This document shows positions 16,000-22,299 of a DNA stretch of 24,410 nt, piece after piece (the stretch's first letter is position 1; each line of letters starts with the position of its first letter). The DNA comes from an uncultured Collinsella sp. (GTDB lineage: Bacteria > Actinomycetota > Coriobacteriia > Coriobacteriales > Coriobacteriaceae), in assembly GCA_900547285.1 (NCBI GenBank), contig URGF01000011.1, positions 1 to 24,410 of the forward strand. Direction: 5' to 3'. The position numbers and the translations under genes are program-made. The notes below the pieces were generated by a model, which saw only the letters and a list, made by a program, of their open reading frames with translations, did no database searches and was not told the origin of the DNA.

Positions 16000-16008
16000 T
16001 TTTCAACA
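16000..16008 (+). promoter_or_regulatory. DnaA-box-like 9-mer TTTTCAACA
   Basis: Second exact copy, in the same AGTTTTCAACAGGT context as the copy at 15947. Confidence 0.6.
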
Positions 16009-16053
16009 GGTTTTGAAAAGTTGTCGAAAGATGAGAAACGTTGCACGGTGAGC

Positions 16054-16059
16054 TACTAT
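16054..16059 (+). promoter_or_regulatory. Candidate -10 of the GHKL-ATPase / dnaA operon
   Basis: TACTAT lies 33 bases before the ATG at 16093. No clear -35 is seen 16-18 bases upstream; the nearby DnaA-box cluster would allow DnaA to regulate this promoter. Confidence 0.3.
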
Positions 16060-16092
16060 TTGTTCGAAACCTTTTGAAAGATTGCGAGCGGC

Positions 16093-17445
16093 ATGTCTGA
16101 CGACTTTTACACCATGGTCGATTCCGGAGACCCGGCACCCGACAACGAGCACATCACCGGCGTGCGCGAAGAGCGTGCGGAAGGCGAGCAGGCGACCACG
16201 CAGGCGCCAAAAGCCATGTACGCCGCGCGCATCGCCGTCTATGACGACATGCTGTCGACACCGCGGGTGATCGTCATTGATCCGCAAGATGTCCGCACGT
16301 ATTTGGAAGAGACGACCAACACCGTCTACCAGTGTATGAAAGAACAAGGTGGCCATATCTCGCTCATGGTCATCCGCGAGATTGTCGAAAACTTTATCCA
16401 CGCACACTTTGCCGAGCCCATCATCTCGATTCTGGACGGCGGAGACACCATCCGCTTTGCTGATCAAGGACCCGGCATCGACGACAAGGAACGTGCTTTC
16501 GATTTTGGCGTTACCAGCGCAAACAGCAAGATGAAGCGCTATATCCGTGGAACCGGAGCAGGGTTTCCCATGGTGCAGGAGTATTTGGAAAACGCCGGCG
16601 GTGCCGTATCCATCGAGGACAACATGGGCAACGGCACCGTGGTTACGGTAAGCCTGAACCCTAAACGCGTGCAGGAAATCGAGCGTGCCGGCGGACGCGG
16701 TGCTGCCGTACGGCCCGAGACGGAGCATCCCACATATCCCCTGCCGGGAGCTTTTGCGCAGCAGCCCATGGCAACGCAGCAGATGCAGCCCCCCGTGGGA
16801 CAGATGCAGCAGCCCGGAATGCTTCCTACACAAGAGCCCCAGGCGACTTCGATGTCGATGCCGCCAAACATGCCAGAGGCCATGCCGCTGGCGGATCAGG
16901 ATGCAGCAACAATGCAGCGGGCGACGGGGGCACCGGGTGGCCAGCAAATGGGCTATCAGCCGTACCAACAGGGATATCCATACCAGCAGATGCCGCCACT
17001 GGGTTATGGCCAGCAGTTCCCGCAGCAGTACCAGCAGGGATATCAGCAGCCGTACCAGCAGATGCCGCAGCAGCAGTACAACCCCTGGGCCCAGCAGACG
17101 CCTCCGCAGCCTTACCAACAGTGGCCTCAAAGTTTTCAACAGCAAATGCCGCCGACACAGAGTTCTCAACAACCAGCAGCTCAAATGATGTATCCTAATG
17201 CAGTAAATCAGTATGCACAGCCACAACCGGACGTGTTCGTAAGCGATCGCGGCAACGCCGCGCTGGGCTATCTGGCGCAAAATCAAGCGTGCGGCGCAAC
17301 CGATCTTGCGAGGGCGTTTGGAAACTCGGCCCCCACTTGGTCACGCACGCTCAATGACTTGGCGCAGGCCGGCTTGGTCATCAAGCATGGCCAGAAATAC
17401 CATCTGACCGAACTCGGCGCCGCTCGCGTGCGAGCTCAGAGCTAA
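16093..17445 (+). CDS. GHKL-ATPase / Q-rich linker / winged-helix protein of unknown function, next to dnaA
   Basis: This 450-aa protein has three parts. Residues 45-190 form a GHKL (HATPase_c) fold: N-box IREIVENFIHAHF (94-106, E99 and N100), G1 box FADQGPGI (122-129, D124), G2 box RGTGAGFPMVQEYL (152-165) and G3-like GNGTVVTV (179-186). Residues 210-380 are a Gln/Pro/Tyr/Met-rich, prion-like linker with repeats such as YQQGYQQPYQQM. Residues 380-448 look like a winged helix (ALGYLAQNQACGATDLARAF, then SRTLNDLAQAGLVIKHGQKYHLTELG). The GHKL part recalls anti-sigma kinases and histidine-kinase ATPase domains, but no phosphoacceptor domain is seen. Only 15 bases separate it from dnaA on the same strand, so an operon is likely. 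The ribosome site is weak (GAG at 16086). A role in origin or dnaA control is inference. Confidence 0.8.
   Translation: MSDDFYTMVDSGDPAPDNEHITGVREERAEGEQATTQAPKAMYAARIAVYDDMLSTPRVIVIDPQDVRTYLEETTNTVYQCMKEQGGHISLMVIREIVENFIHAHFAEPIISILDGGDTIRFADQGPGIDDKERAFDFGVTSANSKMKRYIRGTGAGFPMVQEYLENAGGAVSIEDNMGNGTVVTVSLNPKRVQEIERAGGRGAAVRPETEHPTYPLPGAFAQQPMATQQMQPPVGQMQQPGMLPTQEPQATSMSMPPNMPEAMPLADQDAATMQRATGAPGGQQMGYQPYQQGYPYQQMPPLGYGQQFPQQYQQGYQQPYQQMPQQQYNPWAQQTPPQPYQQWPQSFQQQMPPTQSSQQPAAQMMYPNAVNQYAQPQPDVFVSDRGNAALGYLAQNQACGATDLARAFGNSAPTWSRTLNDLAQAGLVIKHGQKYHLTELGAARVRAQS
16957..17160 (+). repeat. Imperfect in-frame repeats encoding the Q/Y/P-rich linker
   Basis: Units such as CCGTACCAACAGGGATATCC and CAGTACCAGCAGGGATATCA recur, and CAGCAGATGCCGC appears more than once. 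This points to expansion by repeat slippage or duplication inside the gene. Confidence 0.6.
17133..17171 (+). promoter_or_regulatory. DnaA-box-like 9-mers inside the GHKL-ATPase gene
   Basis: TTTTCAACA at 17133-17141, within AGTTTTCAACAG as in the origin, and TTCTCAACA at 17163-17171. They encode Ser-Phe-Gln-Gln and Ser-Gln-Gln in the Q-rich linker, so they may be by-products of CAA/CAG codons. Confidence 0.35.
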
Positions 17446-17460
17446 AGAACGGGAGAGACA

Positions 17461-19185
17461 GTGGACGAGGAAGCAAGCATCATCCTGGGGGATGCCATCG
17501 CCTTTTGCCAGCGCGACGGCCAAGATGCACGCCTCATCAACATGCTGGGGCAATCGCGCGCCATAAGCCTGACCGAAGATACGCTCACGATCGAGGCCCC
17601 CTCGCGCTTTGCCATCGCGCAGCTCAAAAAGCATCAGCCGACTATTGAGGCCTATCTGGAAGAAATCGCCTTTGCACCGATTGCGCTCGACATCGTGGCA
17701 CCGCAAGGCGCCGCGACGGAATCCACTGCAGCGACGGCGCCCGCCACGGCTCCCGCTGCTTCCCCGGCGGTGCCGGCCTCCGCAGGCGACGTGCCGACAA
17801 TCGAGCACCAGCACAGCGATGTTTCCCGTGAAACCATGGCACCGTTGCCGACCGCGGCGGCGACGTCAACGAACGTACCCGTCACGCACATGCCCATCGC
17901 TCACGACGCAGCGGCGGGCGCGGATTCGGGCATTGCAATCAAGAACACGCTATCGGCCGATGATTTTCGTCGCATGATGAACCAGATGAAGGGCGGAGCG
18001 CCGACTAAATCCACGCAAACTGCGACTCCCGCTTCGCCCATGCCAGCACCGACGGTGCCGGCCGAGCAGAATACGGATGGAGCCCCGCTCGCCGCGAACT
18101 CAAAATTTACCTTTGAGAACTTTGTCTACGGCCCCGAGAACAGCCATGCCTATCGCTCGGCACTCAAGTTTGCCGCCCTCGCGGACGAGCGCGGCACGTG
18201 CACATCACTGTTCATCTACGGCAAATCGGGCCTGGGCAAGACGCACCTGCTGCTTGCCATCAAAAACGAGCTCGCCGAGAAGTCGCCCGAGATTAAGGTC
18301 AAGTATGCCAACTCCCAGGCATATCTGGACGACCTGATGACCGAGTTCGACCGTCAAAAGAAGAGCAACGCCCCCATCATGCAGGCGTACCACGGTGTGG
18401 ACGTGCTCATCATCGATGACATCCAAAACATCATCGGCAAGCGCGCGAGCGTGGACTACTTTTTCCAGCTCATGGACGAGTTCATCCGCAACAACAAGAA
18501 GGTCGTCATCGCGGCAGACCGCGCCCCCAAGGACCTGAGCATGGACGAGCGTCTGACCAGCCGCTTCAACGCCGGCATGCTCTGCCTGGTCGCAGAGCCC
18601 AGCTACGAGATGAAATACAAGATCTTGCAGCGCTATTACGAGAACACCATCGTCGCCGCTCCCGAGGCAGGCGACGACTCGCTGCTGGCGGCCTATGGAG
18701 GCGACGGCGGGCACCTGACCGACGAGCACTTTAAACACATGGCCGAGGTCTCGGGCACCAACATCCGCGAACTCGAGAGCTTTTGCGAGCGCTGCGTCGG
18801 CGAGGCGGGCGACCGCGAGCGCGAGGGCGGGGAGCTCACCTTTGACGATATCGACGCCATCGCCAGCCAGTACTTCGACACATCGGCCAAAAAGATCAAC
18901 GTGCAAACGGTTCAGTCCGTCATTGAAGAGCAGTACGGCGTGACGCACGAGGAGCTCATCGGCCCGCGTCGCAACGCCAATATCGCCAAAGCGCGCCATA
19001 TCGCTATCTACCTGGCCATCGAGATGTGCGAGATGACGACCACGGCAGTGGGCGCCGAATTTGGCAACCGCAACCACTCGACCGTCAGCACGAGCTACAA
19101 AAAGGTCCAGAAGATGATCCAGGAAGACCGCACCGTCACCGAAGATCTCAAATCGTTGCGCGATAAAATTACACTGCGCTCGTAG
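17461..19185 (+). CDS. dnaA: Chromosomal replication initiator DnaA
   Basis: This 574-aa AAA+ initiator is longer than usual (about 450-500) because domain II is a low-complexity Ala/Thr/Pro-rich linker at about 82-214. Domain I is at 1-80. Domain III starts at FTFENFVYGPENSHAY (216-231), with Walker A GKSGLGKT at 254-261 and Walker B LIIDDIQ with D319 and D320. Domain IV ends in AEFGNRNHSTVSTSYKKV; Asn536, Asn538 and Ser540 stand where most DnaA proteins have Gly, Asp and Thr, while His539 is kept. These are DNA-recognition positions in E. coli DnaA. GTG 17461 has GGGAG five bases upstream. A parS-like 16-mer lies inside codons 120-125. No clear terminator follows. Confidence 0.96.
   Translation: MDEEASIILGDAIAFCQRDGQDARLINMLGQSRAISLTEDTLTIEAPSRFAIAQLKKHQPTIEAYLEEIAFAPIALDIVAPQGAATESTAATAPATAPAASPAVPASAGDVPTIEHQHSDVSRETMAPLPTAAATSTNVPVTHMPIAHDAAAGADSGIAIKNTLSADDFRRMMNQMKGGAPTKSTQTATPASPMPAPTVPAEQNTDGAPLAANSKFTFENFVYGPENSHAYRSALKFAALADERGTCTSLFIYGKSGLGKTHLLLAIKNELAEKSPEIKVKYANSQAYLDDLMTEFDRQKKSNAPIMQAYHGVDVLIIDDIQNIIGKRASVDYFFQLMDEFIRNNKKVVIAADRAPKDLSMDERLTSRFNAGMLCLVAEPSYEMKYKILQRYYENTIVAAPEAGDDSLLAAYGGDGGHLTDEHFKHMAEVSGTNIRELESFCERCVGEAGDREREGGELTFDDIDAIASQYFDTSAKKINVQTVQSVIEEQYGVTHEELIGPRRNANIAKARHIAIYLAIEMCEMTTTAVGAEFGNRNHSTVSTSYKKVQKMIQEDRTVTEDLKSLRDKITLRS
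17820..17835. promoter_or_regulatory. Degenerate parS-like site within dnaA
   Basis: TGTTTCCCGTGAAACC matches TGTTTCACGTGAAACA at 14 of 16 positions. It encodes Val-Ser-Arg-Glu-Thr in the poorly constrained DnaA domain II, where sequence could be kept for DNA function. Confidence 0.45.
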
Positions 19186-19200
19186 GGAAATAGAGACACC

Positions 19201-19209
19201 TGTTGAAAA
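19201..19209 (-). promoter_or_regulatory. DnaA-box-like 9-mer TTTTCAACA (inverted)
   Basis: TGTTGAAAA on the plus strand, 15 bases after the dnaA stop, followed by CTTGTCGAAA. The related TTTTGAAAAGTTGTCGAAA occurs at 16011-16029 in segment 1. Confidence 0.6.
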
Positions 19210-19282
19210 CTTGTCGAAATCACGGGCATAAGGTGTCTAAAACCCAACCCGCGGTGATGAAAAGTTTTGCGCAGGTTTTGAA

Positions 19283-19291
19283 CGTGGAAAA
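19283..19291 (-). promoter_or_regulatory. DnaA-box-like 9-mer TTTTCCACG (inverted)
   Basis: CGTGGAAAA on the plus strand; two differences from TTATCCACA and two from TTTTCAACA. Confidence 0.4.
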
Positions 19292-19377
19292 CCACCCCCG
19301 TTGCACACAGGTTGCTGTCGATTTTCTTTCTGGGTCTGACCTGCGTCTTTGGGAGTAATCAACAGTTTCGTCAGTGG

Positions 19378-19420
19378 TATTACTATTATTAAGATATTTA
19401 TATCTAAAGAAAGGTATTAA
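19378..19420. other. Candidate DNA-unwinding element
   Basis: About 43 bases of nearly pure A/T sit just before dnaN in an otherwise GC-rich region. On the minus strand the run reads TAATAATAGTAATAC, a three-base periodicity like DnaA-trios, next to the TAATCAACA box at 19356. The AAAGG ribosome site of dnaN is at its right end. Confidence 0.5.
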
Positions 19421-19423
19421 AAG

Positions 19424-20527
19424 ATGAAGTTCACCGTCAGCCAGAGCTCGCTTACACAAGCCATCGGCGTCGTTATGAAGGGTGTCGCTTCGGCATCCAC
19501 CCTTCCCATCCTGTCGGGCGTGCTCGTTAAGGCGCAAGACGGCATCTTGGAATTCCAGACCTCTAACTACACCATCTCGATCCGTCATCGCATCGCGGCG
19601 CATGTCGAAGAAGAGGGCGAGATGGTTATCCCCTGTAAGATGCTCTCCAATATCACCAAGACCCTCCCCGATGCCCCGGTCACCTTTGAGCTGTCCGAGC
19701 GCCAGGTGCTGATTGGTTGTGAGAAGAGCTCTTTCCGCCTGAACACGCTCGATGCCAATGACTTCCCCGAGTTTCCGGCCTATGCCATCGAGAGTGCCGT
19801 GGAGCTGCCGACCGATATCTTGTCCGAAATGGTCGGCCGCGTGTGGCGCGTCACCTCGACCGACAAGGCCCGACCCATCCTGGGTGGCGTGCACATGAAG
19901 GTCGAGAACAACACCGTTCGCCTGGTGGCGACCGATTCTTTCCGCTTGGCCGTGTGCGATACGCAGGTCGAGACCTCGACCCTCGAGGGTTCCTTTGAGC
20001 TCAACGTTCCGGCCGACGCCTTTAACGACGCGCTGAACATCATGGCCAGCCAGGCAACCATCATGATCGGGGCTACCGACACCCAAGTTGTCTTCGAGGC
20101 TGGCAACACCACCTACGTGTCGCGCCGCATCGAGGGCGTGTACCCCAACTACAAGCAGCTCATCCCCGATTCGTGCGTGACGAGCGTCAAGATCGACGTC
20201 GCCGCCTTTAACGCCGCCCTCAAGCGCGTGGCCGTTATCGCGAGCGCCAACCCCGCTGTCAAGTTCGAGATCGATGTCGAGAACGGGCAGATGGGCCTGT
20301 CCTCCATTTCCAATGACCAGGACCTTGCGCAGGAGACGATCGATGTCGAGGCTGAGGGCGAGTCGGGTACCATCGCCTTCAACTACCACTATATCTTCGG
20401 CTGCCTCAATGCCCTGTCCAAGGAGAAGGAGATCACGCTGGAGCTCAAGAGCTACTCGCAGGCGGGCATCTTCAAGTCCTACGACAAGATCAACTACCTG
20501 TACCTGGTCATGCCGGTCCGCATCTAG
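19424..20527 (+). CDS. dnaN: DNA polymerase III beta subunit (sliding clamp)
   Basis: The 367-aa protein forms the dimeric ring clamp that tethers polymerase III. It starts MKFTVSQSSLTQAIGVVMKG and has the family's TLPILSGVLVKA and SNYTISI blocks in the first of three clamp folds. The end NYLYLVMPVRI corresponds to the conserved MP-R C-terminus near the clamp-binding pocket. Length is normal. The ribosome site AAAGG is nine bases before ATG 19424. recF follows after ten bases, so dnaN-recF-dciA are probably one transcript. Confidence 0.97.
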   Translation: MKFTVSQSSLTQAIGVVMKGVASASTLPILSGVLVKAQDGILEFQTSNYTISIRHRIAAHVEEEGEMVIPCKMLSNITKTLPDAPVTFELSERQVLIGCEKSSFRLNTLDANDFPEFPAYAIESAVELPTDILSEMVGRVWRVTSTDKARPILGGVHMKVENNTVRLVATDSFRLAVCDTQVETSTLEGSFELNVPADAFNDALNIMASQATIMIGATDTQVVFEAGNTTYVSRRIEGVYPNYKQLIPDSCVTSVKIDVAAFNAALKRVAVIASANPAVKFEIDVENGQMGLSSISNDQDLAQETIDVEAEGESGTIAFNYHYIFGCLNALSKEKEITLELKSYSQAGIFKSYDKINYLYLVMPVRI

Positions 20528-20537
20528 CAGCCGCCCT

Positions 20538-21644
20538 ATGACCATATTCGCTCGCGATCTTTCCGTCGTACACTACCGCAGCTTCGATAGTTATCGCCTT
20601 GCCCTAGACGAGGGCGTGACGATACTTGCGGGACCCAACGCGGCGGGAAAGACCAATCTCATAGAGGCGCTGCAGCTGCTGACGAGCGGCGCCTCGTTTA
20701 GGCATCCGACCGCAGCCGAGCTCGTCCATGACGGCGTGGGCTCGTGCAAGGTCGAGCTGAGGCTCGAGGGCGATGGCCGCGTGCTTGATATGGGATTGAG
20801 CGCGGAGGACGGTAAACGCTCGTTTAGCCGCAACGGCAAGAGATGCTCTGCCGCCGGCGTGCGCGGGGTCCTGCCGAGCGTGCTGTTTTGCCCCGACCAT
20901 CTGGACATGGTTAAGCGAGGCGCCAGCGTGCGCCGCGCCGCCCTCGATGACTTTGGCATGCAACTGAGCGCACGCTATGCCGATCTTGCGAGCACCTATG
21001 GACGCTGCGTGACCCAGCGTAACGCCCTGCTCAAGGAGACCTGGTGCTGTCGCGAGATGCTCGGCGCGTGGAACGATTCGATTGCCCGCGCGGGCTCGGC
21101 CCTGCTTGTGCACCGGTTGGCCCTGCTCGACCGGCTGGCGGGCCATGTGCACACTGCCTACGGGCAAGTGGCATCCGGTGAGGCTGCCAACGTGGCCTAT
21201 ACGTCCACGCTGGGGGATTTGCCCCAGGTCGATGATCGCGAAGAGCTGAAGGGCTGGGCGTACGAGCGCATGCTGGCTGCCCTTGATGAGCACGCCGACG
21301 AGGAAATTCGCCGCGGCGTGACGTTGGTGGGACCGCATCGCGATGAGATTGAGTTTACCGTGGCGGGTCGCTCCGCCCGTTCATTTGCCAGCCAAGGTCA
21401 GCAGCGAACGTTGGTTCTGGCCTGGAAGGTGGCGGAGGTGGCCGTGGCTCGCGATGTCCTGGGCACCGCCCCGTTGCTGCTTTTGGACGACGTGATGAGC
21501 GAACTCGACGGCGAACGCCGCGGTGCTTTTCTGCGGCTGATCGGCGATGATATCCAGACGGTCATAACCACGACCAACCTGGGGTATTTTACCGATGACC
21601 TGCTTGATCGAGCCAAGGTGGTGAGCATGGGTGAGACGTGCTAA
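20538..21644 (+). CDS. recF: DNA replication and repair protein RecF
   Basis: The 368-aa SMC-like ATPase helps load RecA at gapped DNA. Walker A is GPNAAGKTN near residues 32-40; the ABC signature region is SQGQQRTLVLAWK; Walker B is LLLLDDVMSELD. The N-terminus DLSVVHYRSFDSY fits the family. I choose ATG 20538, ten bases after dnaN; the open frame extends upstream through dnaN but that part is out-of-frame shadow. There is no good Shine-Dalgarno, so coupling to dnaN translation is likely. The end overlaps dciA by 14 bases. Confidence 0.95.
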   Translation: MTIFARDLSVVHYRSFDSYRLALDEGVTILAGPNAAGKTNLIEALQLLTSGASFRHPTAAELVHDGVGSCKVELRLEGDGRVLDMGLSAEDGKRSFSRNGKRCSAAGVRGVLPSVLFCPDHLDMVKRGASVRRAALDDFGMQLSARYADLASTYGRCVTQRNALLKETWCCREMLGAWNDSIARAGSALLVHRLALLDRLAGHVHTAYGQVASGEAANVAYTSTLGDLPQVDDREELKGWAYERMLAALDEHADEEIRRGVTLVGPHRDEIEFTVAGRSARSFASQGQQRTLVLAWKVAEVAVARDVLGTAPLLLLDDVMSELDGERRGAFLRLIGDDIQTVITTTNLGYFTDDLLDRAKVVSMGETC

Positions 21645-22194
21645 TTACGAGCGCGAGAGCGAAACGGTTGCCTTCAGTGGATTTTTGAACGCAGAGCGTC
21701 AGCGCATCCTGGCGGCCGCGACACCTGAGCGCCGCGCGCAGATGGAGGCTGCCGAGGAGTCGCGCGCGGTCTATCGCGCATGGAACGCGGTGTGCTCGGG
21801 CACGCGCGAGGGGCGGCATGTGACGGGCTTGCGCTACCTGCCCGAGTCCAATGAGCTGCTGGTATATCTCGATTCGCCCTCGTGGACGCAGGAAATGACG
21901 CTGTTGCGCGAGATCATCCGCGCGCGCATGGAGCGCGTCGGTGCGCATGTGGACGGCCTGGTGTTCAAAACCACCGCGCCCGGTCATACGCCGCCCGCCG
22001 CCAAGGAGCGCCTGCGCCCGACGACGACCGAGCGCCCGCCGGCCCCGCACGCCGACCTAAGTGAGGCCGAGCGCACCGAGATTGAGCGCCAAGTGGCGCC
22101 CATCGAAGACCAAAAACTGCGCGAGGCCCTCGAGAATGCCATGAGAGCCAGTTCCGAGTGGGCCAAGGGCGTGCAAAGCAAAAAAGAGCCTTAA
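21631..22194 (+). CDS. dciA: DUF721 protein, DciA-like replicative helicase loader/operator
   Basis: This 187-aa protein has a DUF721/DciA-type core at about residues 45-110 (AWNAVCSGTREGRHVTGLRY, then LLVYLDSPSWTQEMTLLREI), followed by a Pro/Thr/Glu-rich linker and a charged helical tail (EAERTEIERQVAPIEDQKLR). DciA is the ancestral factor that recruits DnaB helicase in bacteria without DnaC/DnaI. A gene for it between recF and gyrB is the usual actinobacterial arrangement. The start is GTG 21631, inside the end of recF, with AAGGTGG about ten bases upstream. The function assignment rests on family and position; the core is diverged. Confidence 0.85.
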   Translation: MRRANYERESETVAFSGFLNAERQRILAAATPERRAQMEAAEESRAVYRAWNAVCSGTREGRHVTGLRYLPESNELLVYLDSPSWTQEMTLLREIIRARMERVGAHVDGLVFKTTAPGHTPPAAKERLRPTTTERPPAPHADLSEAERTEIERQVAPIEDQKLREALENAMRASSEWAKGVQSKKEP

Positions 22195-22220
22195 ATCGCA
22201 TCTGGTGGCCTTGTAGAGCC

Positions 22221-22250
22221 AAATACCCTCGTTCCCGAGGGTATTTTTTT
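22221..22250 (+). terminator. Rho-independent terminator after dciA
   Basis: An 11-bp stem (AAATACCCTCG with CGAGGGTATTT), a TTCC loop and seven T residues, 27 bases after the dciA stop. It separates dnaN-recF-dciA from gyrB. Confidence 0.9.
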
Positions 22251-22288
22251 ACGATAAACTAGTAAGGCTGTACACATTTTCTTGACTG

Positions 22289-22295
22289 AAGGAGG
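22289..22295 (+). promoter_or_regulatory. Ribosome-binding site deciding the GTG start of gyrB
   Basis: AAGGAGG is followed by ACGT and GTG at 22300. A TTG at 22282 in the same frame is upstream of this site and would place it inside the gene, so GTG 22300 is preferred. Confidence 0.85.
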
Positions 22296-22299
22296 ACGT

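Larger units (their letters stand above)
15850..16092. other. oriC segment 1: DnaA-box cluster between rpmH and the GHKL-ATPase gene
   Basis: This non-coding stretch carries two exact TTTTCAACA 9-mers (15947, 16000) inside a 14-bp repeat AGTTTTCAACAGGT (15945-15958 and 15998-16011, 53 bp apart). It also has inverted relatives TGTTGGCAA and TGTTGAGAA in tandem (15961-15978) and a TTGTCGAAA (16021-16029) that recurs after dnaA. Position beside rpmH and dnaA and the strand switch here support an origin. No TTATCCACA was seen. Promoters for both flanking operons also lie here. Confidence 0.7.
19186..19423. other. oriC segment 2: dnaA-dnaN intergenic region with AT-rich unwinding candidate
   Basis: The 238 bases hold an inverted TTTTCAACA (19209-19201), TTGTCGAAA (19211-19219), an inverted TTTTCCACG (19291-19283) and TAATCAACA (19356-19364). 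They then give way to a strongly AT-rich stretch (19378-19420) with a TAA/TAG-like trinucleotide run on the minus strand and an inverted repeat AGATAT-TT-ATATCT at 19392-19405. A DnaA-box group followed by an AT-rich stretch next to dnaN is the layout of the B. subtilis unwinding region. No terminator for dnaA was found; the dnaN promoter must lie here but is not clear. Confidence 0.65.

Noticed and set aside
16003..17286. A 427-codon minus-strand frame opposite the GHKL-ATPase gene
   Set aside because: Leu/Arg-rich product from the antisense of CAG-rich repeats; it would start inside the gene and run into the origin segment.
19186..19260. A possible dnaA terminator (CACGGG with a later CCCGCGGTG)
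   Set aside because: Pairing is poor and no T-run follows.
20274..20537. An 88-codon N-terminal extension of RecF running through dnaN
   Set aside because: Arg/Ser-rich out-of-frame translation of dnaN; the RecF fold starts at ATG 20538.
19220..20545. A 441-codon minus-strand frame opposite dnaN
   Set aside because: Antisense shadow of a certain gene; similar shadows lie opposite dnaA and rlmN.
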